64,000 nt of DNA from Rhodopseudomonas pentothenatexigens (GTDB lineage Bacteria > Pseudomonadota > Alphaproteobacteria > Rhizobiales > Xanthobacteraceae). The translations under genes were made by a program, and so were the position numbers. The notes under the pieces are model-generated. The model saw nothing but the letters and a program-made list of their open reading frames with translations. It was not told where the DNA came from and ran no database searches. Of the stretch, positions 22,720 to 33,634 are shown piece by piece; the first letter of the stretch is position 1; each line of letters begins with the position of its first letter. Location of the stretch: assembly GCF_900218015.1 (NCBI RefSeq), contig NZ_UFQQ01000019.1, forward strand, positions 26,727 to 90,726. Direction: 5' to 3'.

Positions 22720-23559
22720 ATGGCTGCGACCAAGCGCGCCGCGTGTCTGATCGGCTGGCCGGCTGCGCATTCGCGCTCGCCGCTGATCCATCATTACTGG
22801 CTGCGCCAGCTCGGCATCGAGGGCGGCTATTCGATCGAGGCGGTGCCGCCGGAAGGCTTCGCCGAATTCGTGCTGCATCTGAAGTCGCACGGCTATATCG
22901 GCGCCAACGTCACCATCCCGCACAAGGAGCGCGCCCTGCAGCTCACCGAGCCGGACGCGCGTGCCCGCGCGGTCGGCGCCGCCAATACGCTGTACTACGA
23001 CGGCGAGGTGCTGCGCTCGACCAACACCGACGTCGAAGGCTTCATCGGTAATCTCGACGCTTCCGCGCCGGGCTGGGACCGCACCGCGCATGCGCTGGTG
23101 CTCGGCGCCGGCGGTTCGTCGCGCGCGGTGGTGTTCGGCCTGCTCGAGCGGGGCATCGGCCGGATCGCGCTAGCCAATCGCTCGATCGAGCGGGCACAGG
23201 CGCTGCGCGATCTGTTCGGCGACCGCGTGGTGCCGATCGCCTGGAGCGATATCCCGGCGGCGCTGCCGGGGGCCGGACTTCTGGTCAACACCACGTCGCT
23301 CGGCATGAAGGGACAGCCGCCGCTCCCGATCGACCTGTCGGCGCTGCCGGCGGACGCGGTGGTGGCCGATCTGGTCTATGTGCCGCTGGAAACCGATCTG
23401 CTCGCCGCCGCCAAGGCGCGCGGCCTGCGCACCGCCGACGGGCTCGGCATGCTGCTGCATCAGGCGGTGCGCGGCTTCGATCTGTGGTTCGGCGCGCGGC
23501 CCCACGTCACCGCGGAGCTGCGGGCGCTGGTCGAGGCGGACCTGCTCGGACACACATGA
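22720..23559 (+). CDS. aroE: Shikimate dehydrogenase (NADP+)
   Basis: A 279-residue enzyme that reduces 3-dehydroshikimate to shikimate in aromatic amino acid synthesis. The shikimate-binding SRSPLIHHYW is near the N-terminus, the catalytic lysine lies in ANVTIPHKERAL, and NTDVEGF follows. The dinucleotide-binding GAGGSSRAVV is near residue 127, ANRSIERA is typical NADP-binding, and the C-terminal GLGMLLHQAVRGFDLWFG is diagnostic. GGAGGGCGAA precedes the ATG. It is not in the maf-coaE-dnaQ cluster often seen in this order, so a second aroE-like gene elsewhere is possible. Confidence 0.9.
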   Translation: MAATKRAACLIGWPAAHSRSPLIHHYWLRQLGIEGGYSIEAVPPEGFAEFVLHLKSHGYIGANVTIPHKERALQLTEPDARARAVGAANTLYYDGEVLRSTNTDVEGFIGNLDASAPGWDRTAHALVLGAGGSSRAVVFGLLERGIGRIALANRSIERAQALRDLFGDRVVPIAWSDIPAALPGAGLLVNTTSLGMKGQPPLPIDLSALPADAVVADLVYVPLETDLLAAAKARGLRTADGLGMLLHQAVRGFDLWFGARPHVTAELRALVEADLLGHT

Positions 23560-23590
23560 GGCGGACGCCTGCCACCGGCTTGCACGCGTG

Positions 23591-24220
23591 TCATTCGTCC
23601 TGGGCACCGGGCCGGGATCGATAACGCGGCAGTGACCAGCCGCGCTGCAGCGCCGCGGCACGGATCAGCAGCGCCAGCGTAAAGCCGGCGACGGTGCCGA
23701 GTTCGCGGCTCGCCCCCAAAGCCGTCGACGCCTCGTAGGTCGCAGCGCCGACCAGCGCGGCGGTGACGTAGATCTCGCGGCGGAGGATGACCGGAATTTC
23801 GCCGCCGAGCAGATCGCGGATGATGCCGCCGAAGGTCGCGGTGACGACGCCCATCGCCACCGCGACGATGCCGTTGGCGCCGGCCAGCGCGGCGCGCTCG
23901 GCCCCGCTGACAGCGAACAAAGCCATGCCGATCGCGTCGAGCCACAACAGCATCTTGTAGCGCGAATGCGGAATGTGCGCGGTGAAGAACACGATTCCGG
24001 AAACCAGCACGCAGGCCACCAGATAGGCCGGTTCGCGGATCCAGAACACCGGCTGGTCGAGCAGCACGTCGCGCAGCGTGCCGCCGCCGATGCCGGTCGC
24101 GGTGCCGAGCAGCGCGAAGCCGACGATGTCCATCTCCTTGCGCGACGCCACCAGCGCGCCGGTGACGGCGAACACCACCACGCCGAGCCAGTCGAGCAGC
24201 GTGGTGACGGTCTCGAACAT
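23591..24220 (-). CDS. TRIC-type cation channel family protein (YicG/UPF0126)
   Basis: A 209-residue inner-membrane protein with about seven hydrophobic segments and the duplicated TRIC signatures: TGIGGGTLRDVLL in the first half and VVTATFGGIIRDLLGGEIP in the second. The glycine-rich kinks form the monovalent-cation pore in characterised bacterial TRIC proteins, which are trimers. The C-terminus is a short basic cytosolic tail. Convergent with aroE; upstream of the crotonase gene with a 27-base gap between genes, so the two may share an mRNA. Confidence 0.9.
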   Translation of the reverse strand: MFETVTTLLDWLGVVVFAVTGALVASRKEMDIVGFALLGTATGIGGGTLRDVLLDQPVFWIREPAYLVACVLVSGIVFFTAHIPHSRYKMLLWLDAIGMALFAVSGAERAALAGANGIVAVAMGVVTATFGGIIRDLLGGEIPVILRREIYVTAALVGAATYEASTALGASRELGTVAGFTLALLIRAAALQRGWSLPRYRSRPGAQDE

Positions 24221-24247
24221 CGTGCGTCTCCGACCAGTCGCCGGTCC

Positions 24248-25063
24248 TCAGCGGCCGACGAACTTCGCCTCGCGCTTCTCCATGAAGGCCGCGATGCCTT
24301 CCTTCATGTCCTGTGTCTTGAACAGCGGCAGCAGCTGCAAGTACACGTGATGGACGTGATCCGGGAAGGTTTCGTTGAGGCCCATCCGCATCATCCGCTT
24401 GGCCGCCTGCACCGCCAGCGGCGCATTGCCGGCGATCTCCTTGGCGACCACGCGGGCGCGGTCCATCAGCTCGGCGTCGGGCACCACTTCGTTGGCGAGG
24501 CCCCAGTCGAGACTCTCGCGCGCGCTCAGCGTGCGGCCGGTGAAGATCAGCTCGGCGGCTTTCGCCCAGCCGATCATCCGCGGCAGAAACCAGGTGCCGC
24601 CGCTCTCCGGCACCACGCCGCGCTTGACGAAGGCTGCGGCGAGCTTGGCGGATTCCGCCATGATGCGGATGTCGCAGCCGAGCGCGGTGTCCATGCCGTA
24701 GCCGGCCGCGCCGCCGTTGACGGCGCAGATCGTCGGCTTGTCCATCGCCTGCAGCACGGTCGGCGGGGTGTTGCGCAAGTCGAGCGTGGTCGGCGACGAC
24801 GCCGCGCTGAGACCTTCGTCGCCGCGCTCTTTATTGAGGTCGAGCCCGGCGCAGAACGCCCGGCCGTTGCCGGTGAGGATGACGCAGCGGACGTCCGGGT
24901 CTTCATTCGCCTTGGTCAGCAGCGCCGCCAGCGTGTTGAGCATCGGCCCGGAGATGGTGTTGAGCCGCTCCGGCGCGTTCAGCGTGATGGTGGCGATATG
25001 ATCCTCGACCGCATAGAGCACTTCGCTGGAAGCGGTCTGCGGCGCGCGTTGCGTATCAGTCAT
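24248..25063 (-). CDS. Enoyl-CoA hydratase/isomerase family protein
   Basis: A 271-residue crotonase. FCAGLDLNKER (near 70) and VNGGAAGYGMDTALGCDIRIM (near 115) form the oxyanion hole; FVKRGVVPESGGTWFLPRMIGWAKA carries the usual catalytic glutamate position (VPESGG). The C-terminal helices end EKREAKFVGR, typical of 2-(1,2-epoxy)phenylacetyl-CoA isomerase or degradative hydratases. Transcribed towards the TRIC gene. The physiological acyl-CoA is not known. Confidence 0.88.
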   Translation of the reverse strand: MTDTQRAPQTASSEVLYAVEDHIATITLNAPERLNTISGPMLNTLAALLTKANEDPDVRCVILTGNGRAFCAGLDLNKERGDEGLSAASSPTTLDLRNTPPTVLQAMDKPTICAVNGGAAGYGMDTALGCDIRIMAESAKLAAAFVKRGVVPESGGTWFLPRMIGWAKAAELIFTGRTLSARESLDWGLANEVVPDAELMDRARVVAKEIAGNAPLAVQAAKRMMRMGLNETFPDHVHHVYLQLLPLFKTQDMKEGIAAFMEKREAKFVGR

Positions 25064-25116
25064 GGATTTCCTCCGGTTGTTGTTCTTGTCGTTCGTTGTT
25101 TGTCAGCTCTCTCCCC

Positions 25117-25200
25117 GTCATTGCGAGGAGGCGAAGCCGACGAAGCAATCCAGCTCAGTGCACGGAGCTCCTGGATTGCTTCGCTTCGCTCGCAATGACG
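25117..25200. repeat. Palindromic intergenic repeat, family C
   Basis: GTCATTGCGAGGAG...GAAGCAATCCAG faces CTGGATTGCTTCG...CTCGCAATGACG, giving a long hairpin between the crotonase start and the lldD stop. Confidence 0.8.
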
Positions 25201-25219
25201 CGCAGAGGAGTGGGCGGAA

Positions 25220-26359
<1,140 letters not shown>

Positions 26360-26452
26360 GGAAATGCCGTGGGCCTGTTGTCGTTGGGGGGCGCGGTCCG
26401 TCCTGTAGCACGCGGACGCAATGTGCAAAATCGTCGCGTCAGAGATCGGTGA

Positions 26453-26683
<231 letters not shown>

Positions 26684-26730
26684 TCATCCGATCCTGCATA
26701 TTGCCGGATAGCTTCGGTATTTCAGAAGGT

Positions 26731-26758
26731 TACGCCGCCGGTCCAGTTCGGCGGCGTA
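26731..26758 (+). terminator. Hairpin after the 53-residue gene
   Basis: TACGCCGCCG pairs with CGGCGGCGTA around an eight-base loop; a TTTTTT run follows only about 15 bases later, so termination is plausible but not textbook. Confidence 0.5.
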
Positions 26759-26882
26759 ATCTTTGATTACATTTTTTGAAGTCCCCGCAACCATTTTGGG
26801 CCTATAAGGCCGTTTCGCCGCACGGCAAGCCCCGGACGAATCGTGGGTTTTGGCCGTGAACGGCAAGGCGGGGGATGATTGC

Positions 26883-28235
<1,353 letters not shown>

Positions 28236-28405
28236 GGCCTGCTCTCGCCGCATCGGGCGGGGTGCAACGCTGCCATCGCAAATCCGCGCTACACACCGGC
28301 GCTACCTGCTACTAATTTGACGGCGGTCGGCCAATGTGCCGGCCGTTCGTCGTTATTGCGCCGCGAGCTTTGTCCGGCGCCAGCAAGCCGATTTCAGGAA
28401 ACGCC

Positions 28406-29671
28406 GTGAACAAGCCTGTCATTGTCGACGCCGATATCGCTGCTCCGGTCAATCCGGCCGAGCTGCCGCTGCCCGAACTCGCCAAGCCGGCGGCGCCCGC
28501 CGCGGCCGGGCCGGCCTACATCGTGCTCGGCGGCATCAGCTTCTCGCATTTCCTCAACGACACCATGCAGTCGCTGATTCCGTCGGTGTATCCGATCCTG
28601 AAGGCGAACTACGCGCTTGACTTCGGCCAGATCGGCATGATCACGCTGGCGTTCCAGTTCACCGCCTCGCTGCTGCAGCCGGTGGTCGGCCACATCACCG
28701 ACAAGAAGGCGCAGCCGTTCTCGCTGGCGATCGGCATGGGCTCGACCTTCCTGGGATTGCTGCTGCTCAGCGTCGCGCATTCCTATGCGGTGATCCTGAT
28801 CGCCGCGGCGATGATCGGCCTCGGCTCGGCGGTATTTCACCCCGAGTCGGCGCGGATCGCGCGGCTCGCCTCCGGCGGTCGCCACGGCATGGCGCAGTCG
28901 GTGTTCCAGGTCGGCGGCAATGCCGGCACCGCGCTCGGCCCGGTGCTCGCGGCGCTGATCGTGGTGCCGTTCGGCCAGCCGTCGATCGCCTGGTTCTCGT
29001 CGATCGCGTTCCTCGCCATCATCGTGTTGTGGCGGATCGGCGTGTGGTACAAGCCGCAGGTCGCCGGCAAGAAGAGGATGGTGGTGCAGCCGCATCCGCA
29101 CGCGCCGAGCCGGCGTCGGGTGATGGTGGCGCTGGTGGTTCTGGTGGCGCTGCTGTTCTCCAAGCAGCTCTATCTGTCGAGCCTGTCGAGCTACTACACG
29201 TTCTATCTGATCGAGAAGTTCCAGGTCTCGACCCAGACCGCGCAGATGTTCCTGTTCGTCTTCCTCGCCGCCACCGCCGCCGGGGTGTTCTTCGGCGGCC
29301 CGCTCGGCGACCGGTTCGGCCGCCGCTACGTGATCTGGTTCTCGATCCTCGGCATTCTGCCGTTCACCCTGGCGCTGCCCTACGCCGGGCTGTACGCCAG
29401 CGCGGTACTCACCGTGTTCATCGGCTTCATCCTGGCGTCGGCGACGCCGGCGATCATCGTGTTCGCCCAGGAACTGATGCCGCACCGCTTCGGCATGATC
29501 TCCGGGGTGTTCTTCGGCTTCGCCTTCGGCATCGGCGGGCTGGGGGCGGCGGCGCTCGGCGAACTCGCCGACATCCGCGGCATCGACTTCGTGTATCAGG
29601 TCTGCTCGTTCCTGCCGGCGCTCGGCCTGCTGGCGGTGCTGCTGCCGAAGATGCCGCGCCACGCTCATTAG
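28406..29671 (+). CDS. MFS transporter, fosmidomycin-resistance (Fsr) type
   Basis: A 421-residue inner-membrane protein with 12 predicted spans after a roughly 35-residue Pro/Ala-rich cytosolic leader. It matches Fsr-like exporters: HFLNDTMQSLIPSVYPILK at the first span, GLGSAVFHPESARIARLASGGRHG after span 4, and FGGPLGDRFGRR, the MFS motif A repeat of the second half. The GTG start at 28406 has CAGGAAAC six bases upstream; an in-frame upstream frame has no ribosome-binding site. Likely role is export of a phosphonate or other small toxic molecule. A strong terminator follows. Confidence 0.88.
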   Translation: MNKPVIVDADIAAPVNPAELPLPELAKPAAPAAAGPAYIVLGGISFSHFLNDTMQSLIPSVYPILKANYALDFGQIGMITLAFQFTASLLQPVVGHITDKKAQPFSLAIGMGSTFLGLLLLSVAHSYAVILIAAAMIGLGSAVFHPESARIARLASGGRHGMAQSVFQVGGNAGTALGPVLAALIVVPFGQPSIAWFSSIAFLAIIVLWRIGVWYKPQVAGKKRMVVQPHPHAPSRRRVMVALVVLVALLFSKQLYLSSLSSYYTFYLIEKFQVSTQTAQMFLFVFLAATAAGVFFGGPLGDRFGRRYVIWFSILGILPFTLALPYAGLYASAVLTVFIGFILASATPAIIVFAQELMPHRFGMISGVFFGFAFGIGGLGAAALGELADIRGIDFVYQVCSFLPALGLLAVLLPKMPRHAH

Positions 29672-29710
29672 GGGGGCGGTGGAGCAGGGCGGTCGCCCTG
29701 ATCGTTCAAG

Positions 29711-29746
29711 AACGGCTCCGGTTCCGATGGAACTGGAGCCGTTTTT
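29711..29746 (+). terminator. Rho-independent terminator of the MFS gene
   Basis: ACGGCTCCGGTTCC pairs imperfectly with GGAACTGGAGCCGT around GAT, followed by TTTTT. The rest of the 309-base gap 29672-29980 holds an AT-richer leader for the outer-membrane protein gene and no other gene that I can see. Confidence 0.88.
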
Positions 29747-29980
29747 GCTAGTGGCGGTCCCGCGGCCCCGCCGGCCGTCAGTAACAGTCTGTTAGTCATT
29801 GAGGCGGCGCTGACATCGTCTGGCGGGCAGTTGTTATCAGCGTCTGCATCCGCATCACCAAATATCAACCTTAAAAATTAGGGTTAAGTCGCGCTTAAGG
29901 AATTGGTGGCATCGTCCAGTCTCATAGGTTTCCGGGTGTGGGGCCTTCGTAGTTGATCATTGGACCAAAGGACGAAGCCA

Positions 29981-30826
29981 ATGCGTAGCGTGAAGATGTT
30001 GATGGCCGCCGGAGCGGCTTCGCTGATTGCCTCGGCCGCGATGGCGGCCGATATGCCGATTGCCCCGCCGCCGGCCTACGCGCCGCCGCCGGCTGAAGAC
30101 TTCGGTGGCTGGTACCTGCGCGGCGACATCGGGTTCAGCAACCAGCAGGTCAAGGACCTGCGCTACGGCCGCGAATCGGCGTATTCGCAGCTCACCTCGT
30201 TCGACCAGCAGACCTCGTTCGACGCGGCCGGCATCTACGGTCTCGGTGTCGGTTATCAGTTCAATCCCTGGTTCCGCGCCGACCTGATCGGTCAGTATCG
30301 CGCCAACGCGAACTTCAAGGGCACCGACCGCTTCACCGGCACCGCCGGCGGCCTGCCGTACAGCGGCATCGACAACTACGGCGCCAGCAAGTCCGAATGG
30401 TTGGTGATGGCGAACGCCTATGTCGACCTCGGCACCTGGTGGTGCATCACCCCGTTCGTCGGCGCCGGCGTCGGCGCCGCCCGGGTGACGATGGCGAACT
30501 TCACCGACACCGGCATCAACAACATCCCGTTCTCGACTGCCAGCTTCGCCAGCGCGCCGACCGCGTCGAAGTGGAATCTGGCCTGGGCGGTTCACACCGG
30601 TCTCGCCTACAAGGTGAATCCGAACCTGACGCTCGAACTGGCCTACAGCTATCTCAATCTCGGCGACGGCTACACCGGCTCGCTGTCGACCTTCACCGGC
30701 GCGACCACGAACAACAGCTTCAAGTTCAAGGACATCACCTCGCACGACGTGAAGCTCGGCGTGCGCTGGAATCTCGATGCCGGTCCGGTCTACGCCGCGC
30801 CGCCGCCGCTGATGCGCAAGGGCTGA
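29981..30826 (+). CDS. Outer-membrane beta-barrel protein (OmpA-like/Omp25 type) 1
   Basis: A 281-residue exported protein with a signal peptide (to about residue 22, AAMA-AD). A Pro/Ala-rich linker follows, then an eight-stranded barrel pattern: alternating aromatic strands such as GWYLRGDIGFS, GLGVGYQFNPWFRADLIGQYR, TPFVGAGVGAARV and LELAYSYLNLGDG, ending in DVKLGVRWNL. It resembles the abundant Omp25/Omp31-like surface proteins of Rhizobiales. AAAGGA precedes the ATG. A strong terminator follows, so it is monocistronic. Likely structural; no transport role can be read. Confidence 0.85.
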   Translation: MRSVKMLMAAGAASLIASAAMAADMPIAPPPAYAPPPAEDFGGWYLRGDIGFSNQQVKDLRYGRESAYSQLTSFDQQTSFDAAGIYGLGVGYQFNPWFRADLIGQYRANANFKGTDRFTGTAGGLPYSGIDNYGASKSEWLVMANAYVDLGTWWCITPFVGAGVGAARVTMANFTDTGINNIPFSTASFASAPTASKWNLAWAVHTGLAYKVNPNLTLELAYSYLNLGDGYTGSLSTFTGATTNNSFKFKDITSHDVKLGVRWNLDAGPVYAAPPPLMRKG

Positions 30827-30855
30827 TCGTCGCCCTTCACCGTTTGCAAGTCTTA

Positions 30856-30885
30856 ACGGCGCGGGAGCTTCCCGCGCCGTTTTTC
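30856..30885 (+). terminator. Rho-independent terminator after the outer-membrane protein gene
   Basis: GGCGCGGGAG pairs with CTTCCCGCGCC around a very short loop, followed by GTTTTTC. Confidence 0.9.
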
Positions 30886-30971
30886 TGTCTCGGGCGCCCG
30901 GCACGACAACGAAGAATTAAGGTTAACAGCCGATGATTTGTGGCGTGGAAGGTTCGCCGGGGAGTGTAGCG

Positions 30972-31790
30972 ATGCGTAGAGTTGTAGTGGCTGCGGCGGT
31001 CGGAGTGATGGCGCAGACCGCGTATGCGGCCGACATGCCGGACTACGGTCCGCTCCGCGGCGCGCTGGTGGAGACGGCCCGCGTGGTCAACTGGGAAGGC
31101 TTCTACGTCGGCGGGCAGGCCGGTTACGGCACCTCCGACATGGACTTCTCCGATTCGACCGGCAGCCTCGCGCACCAGCAGTTGGTGCTGACCACCATCG
31201 AGAACGAGTACAACGTCTCGGGGTGGCCGGTGCTGGGCAAGAAATCGGCGCATGGCAGCGGCTTCGGCGGATTCATCGGCTACAACTGGCAATGGGACGA
31301 CGTCGTGCTGGGCCTCGAGGCCAACTACATGCACGGCAATTTCGGCGGCTCCGATTCGGGGGGGATGGGGCGCAGCTTCACCACCTCGGACGGTTACACC
31401 AATGGGGTATATTACTCCGCGGACGCGACGATGAAGGTGAAGGACATCGGATCGGTGCGCGCCCGCGCCGCCTACGCGTTCGGCAGCTTCCTGCCTTATG
31501 CGTTCGGCGGCGTCTCGCTCGGTCAGGCCGACATTGTCCGCACCGCCTCGGTCTCGGGCACTCAGGTCAATCCCAGCGCGGCGCCGGGCTTTCAGAACAT
31601 CAACTTCAGCGGCAGCCTCAGCCAGGTGCAGAACAACCACTTCATCTACGGCTATGCCGGCGGCGTCGGCATGGACATGATGATCACGCGCGGCCTGTTC
31701 GTGCGCGCCGAGTGGGAGTATCTGAAGTTCGCCGCACCGATCAACACCGCGGTGTCGACGGTCCGCGGCGGCATCGGCTACAAGTTCTGA
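30972..31790 (+). CDS. Outer-membrane beta-barrel protein 2 (Omp25/Omp31-like)
   Basis: A 272-residue protein with a signal peptide ending near residue 20 (TAYAAD). The barrel strands are clear: WEGFYVGGQAGYG, GFIGYNWQWDDVVLGLEANYMHG, VRARAAYAFGSFLPYAFGGVSLGQ, FIYGYAGGVGMDMMI, LFVRAEWEYLKF and the terminal Phe-ending VRGGIGYKF expected for BAM-dependent insertion. Typical of the porin-like/hemin-binding Omp31 group in Rhizobiales. GGGGAG precedes the ATG. Distantly similar in design to the barrel just upstream but separately terminated. Confidence 0.87.
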   Translation: MRRVVVAAAVGVMAQTAYAADMPDYGPLRGALVETARVVNWEGFYVGGQAGYGTSDMDFSDSTGSLAHQQLVLTTIENEYNVSGWPVLGKKSAHGSGFGGFIGYNWQWDDVVLGLEANYMHGNFGGSDSGGMGRSFTTSDGYTNGVYYSADATMKVKDIGSVRARAAYAFGSFLPYAFGGVSLGQADIVRTASVSGTQVNPSAAPGFQNINFSGSLSQVQNNHFIYGYAGGVGMDMMITRGLFVRAEWEYLKFAAPINTAVSTVRGGIGYKF

Positions 31791-31859
31791 TCTTGTCGGT
31801 CGATGGAAGTGCGGGCCGCTGCCCGTATCGATCCGGACGACGGGGGTAGCCTGCGGGCC

Positions 31860-32471
31860 ATGAAGATCTACGGCGATCTCAATTCCGGCAATTGCCTGAA
31901 GGTGAAGTGGACCTGCGATCGGCTGGGCCTGCCCTATGACTGGATCGCCGTCGACACGATGAAGGGCGAAAGCCGGACGCCGGCGTTCCTGGCGCTGAAT
32001 CCGGCCGGGCAGGTGCCGGTGGTGGCGTTCGACGACGGCCGCACGCTGGCGCAGTCCAACGCCATCATCCGCTATCTCGCCCGCGGCAGTGATCTCGTTC
32101 CCGCCGATCCCTGGCTCCAGGCCAAGATCGACGAATGGCTGTTCTGGGAGCAGTACAGCCACGAGCCGTATATCGCGGTGTGCCGCTTCCAGATGGTCTA
32201 TCTCGGCATGCCGGCTGGCGAACTCGACCCGGACAGGGTGCGCCGTGGCCATGCCGCGCTGACGCGGATGGAACAGCATCTGGCGCAGTTCGACTTTCTG
32301 GTCGGCGACCGGCTGACGCTGGCCGATGTGGCGCTGCTCGCCTACACCCGGATGGCGGAGCAGGGTGGTTTCGCGCTGCAGGACTATCCGGCTGTCCGAG
32401 CCTGGATCGCCCGCGCCGAGGCCGGCCTTGGCCTGCCTGCCTTCGAACCTGCAGCCGCATCGTCGCAATGA
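31860..32471 (+). CDS. Glutathione S-transferase family protein
   Basis: A 203-residue GST: SGNCLKVKW at the N-terminal active site (Ser), GESRTPAFLALNPAGQVPVV with the cis-Pro, and QSNAIIRYLARGS for glutathione binding; LTLADVALLAYTRMAEQGGF is the helical-domain capping motif. Close in style to the GST at 14540. The start MKIYGDLNSG gives the family N-terminus. Its stop overlaps the following GNAT start by four bases (ATGA), so the two are translationally coupled. Confidence 0.88.
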   Translation: MKIYGDLNSGNCLKVKWTCDRLGLPYDWIAVDTMKGESRTPAFLALNPAGQVPVVAFDDGRTLAQSNAIIRYLARGSDLVPADPWLQAKIDEWLFWEQYSHEPYIAVCRFQMVYLGMPAGELDPDRVRRGHAALTRMEQHLAQFDFLVGDRLTLADVALLAYTRMAEQGGFALQDYPAVRAWIARAEAGLGLPAFEPAAASSQ

Positions 32472-32938
32472 GTTTCGAAACCGCCGTCACCATCCGCGCC
32501 GCCCGTCGCGACGACGTGTTCGCGATCGTCGCGATGCTCGCCGACGATCATCTCGGCAGCGGCCGCGAAAAGCTGCAAGACCCGCTGCCGGAGTCCTACT
32601 ACGCGGCATTCGAGGCGCTGCAGCGGACGCCGCAGATCCAGATGGTGGTGGCGGAAGATCAGGATGGCCGCGTCGTCGGCTGCCTGCAGCTCGCGGTGCT
32701 GCCGGGGCTCAGCTCGCAGGGCGCCTCGCGCGCGATCATCGAGGACGTGCGCGTCGCCAGCGATTGCCGCAGCCGCGGCATCGGCGAAGCGCTGGTGCGC
32801 TGGGCGATCGCGCAAGCGCGCGATCAGGGCTGCAGGCTGATCGAATTGTTCACGCATCGGAGCCGCGTCGATGCGCAGCGGTTCTATGTCCGCCTCGGCT
32901 TCCAACCGTCACATGTCGGCATGACGCTGCGGTATTAA
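32468..32938 (+). CDS. GNAT-family N-acetyltransferase
   Basis: A 156-residue GNAT fold. The N-terminal strand IRAARRDDVFAIVAMLADDHLG opens the domain; motif A is IIEDVRVASDCRSRGIGEALVRWA, the acetyl-CoA pyrophosphate loop being RSRGIG; motif B is FYVRLGFQPSHVGM. Substrate unknown; similar proteins are annotated as aminoacyl or amine acetyltransferases. Translationally coupled to the upstream GST. Confidence 0.88.
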   Translation: MSFETAVTIRAARRDDVFAIVAMLADDHLGSGREKLQDPLPESYYAAFEALQRTPQIQMVVAEDQDGRVVGCLQLAVLPGLSSQGASRAIIEDVRVASDCRSRGIGEALVRWAIAQARDQGCRLIELFTHRSRVDAQRFYVRLGFQPSHVGMTLRY

Positions 32939-32952
32939 TTCGAGTAATCCAC

Positions 32953-32974
32953 AATACCATCATACCCTGGTATT
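32953..32974. promoter_or_regulatory. Inverted repeat upstream of the aerotaxis pair
   Basis: AATACCA and TGGTATT are perfect 7-base arms with an 8-base spacer, about 135 bases before the PAS-protein start and 15 bases after the GNAT stop. It could be an operator or a weak terminator; there is no T run. Confidence 0.35.
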
Positions 32975-33109
32975 GCTACTGAGTGGCAGTTTAACGTCGG
33001 TGTAACGCGGTCGATAAGAGTCTGTACCTTACAACACGCGCCGCTTCTCAGGGGACGCAGTCGGCCTGAGACCGCCAGTCACCCTTTGGTAACCAGGAGT
33101 TTACGACCG

Positions 33110-33634
33110 ATGGCTCGGCCGCAGGTGAAACCGACAGGCATCGAATGCCCGTTCGACGAAGAGGAATTGATCGTCTCCAAAACCGATCTAAAGGGACATA
33201 TCACCTACGCCAACGACGTCTTTGTCCGGCTCTCGAAATTTCCCCGCTCCGACGTGATCGGCGCGCCGCATTCGCTGGTGCGCCACCCCGACATGCCGCG
33301 TTCGATCTTCAAGCTGCTGTGGGACACCATTCAGGCGAAGAAGGAGATCTTCGCCTATGTGGTGAATATGGCCCGCGACGGCGATCATTACTGGGTGTTC
33401 GCCCACGTCACGCCGACGCTCGACGCCAACCGCAACGTCACCGGGTTCCATTCCAACCGTCGCAAGCCGGATCGCGATCAGGTCACCCGCATCGAGGCGC
33501 TGTATCGCAAATTGCGCGACGAGGAGAACCGGCATCGCAACGCCAAGGACGGAATGCTGGCGGGCTATGCGTTGCTGATGAGCACGATCAAGGAGCGGGG
33601 AGTCGAGTACGATGAGTTCATCTTCTCTGTCTAA
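33110..33634 (+). CDS. PAS-domain aerotaxis sensor protein (Aer N-terminal half)
   Basis: A 174-residue soluble PAS protein matching the sensory domain of Aer: [25 protein letters not shown], then [28 protein letters not shown] and [16 protein letters not shown]. In Aer this domain binds FAD and reports cellular redox state. The C-terminal helix is followed by [13 protein letters not shown]. It has no membrane segment or signalling domain of its own; those are on the next gene, which overlaps by 23 bases. The two together look like a bipartite aerotaxis receptor. Confidence 0.85.
   Translation: MARPQVKPTGIECPFDEEELIVSKTDLKGHITYANDVFVRLSKFPRSDVIGAPHSLVRHPDMPRSIFKLLWDTIQAKKEIFAYVVNMARDGDHYWVFAHVTPTLDANRNVTGFHSNRRKPDRDQVTRIEALYRKLRDEENRHRNAKDGMLAGYALLMSTIKERGVEYDEFIFSV

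Noticed and set aside
30837..32468. 543-codon minus-strand frame opposite the outer-membrane protein and GST genes
   Set aside because: It runs through two unrelated plus-strand genes and a terminator; the composition is typical of antisense translation.
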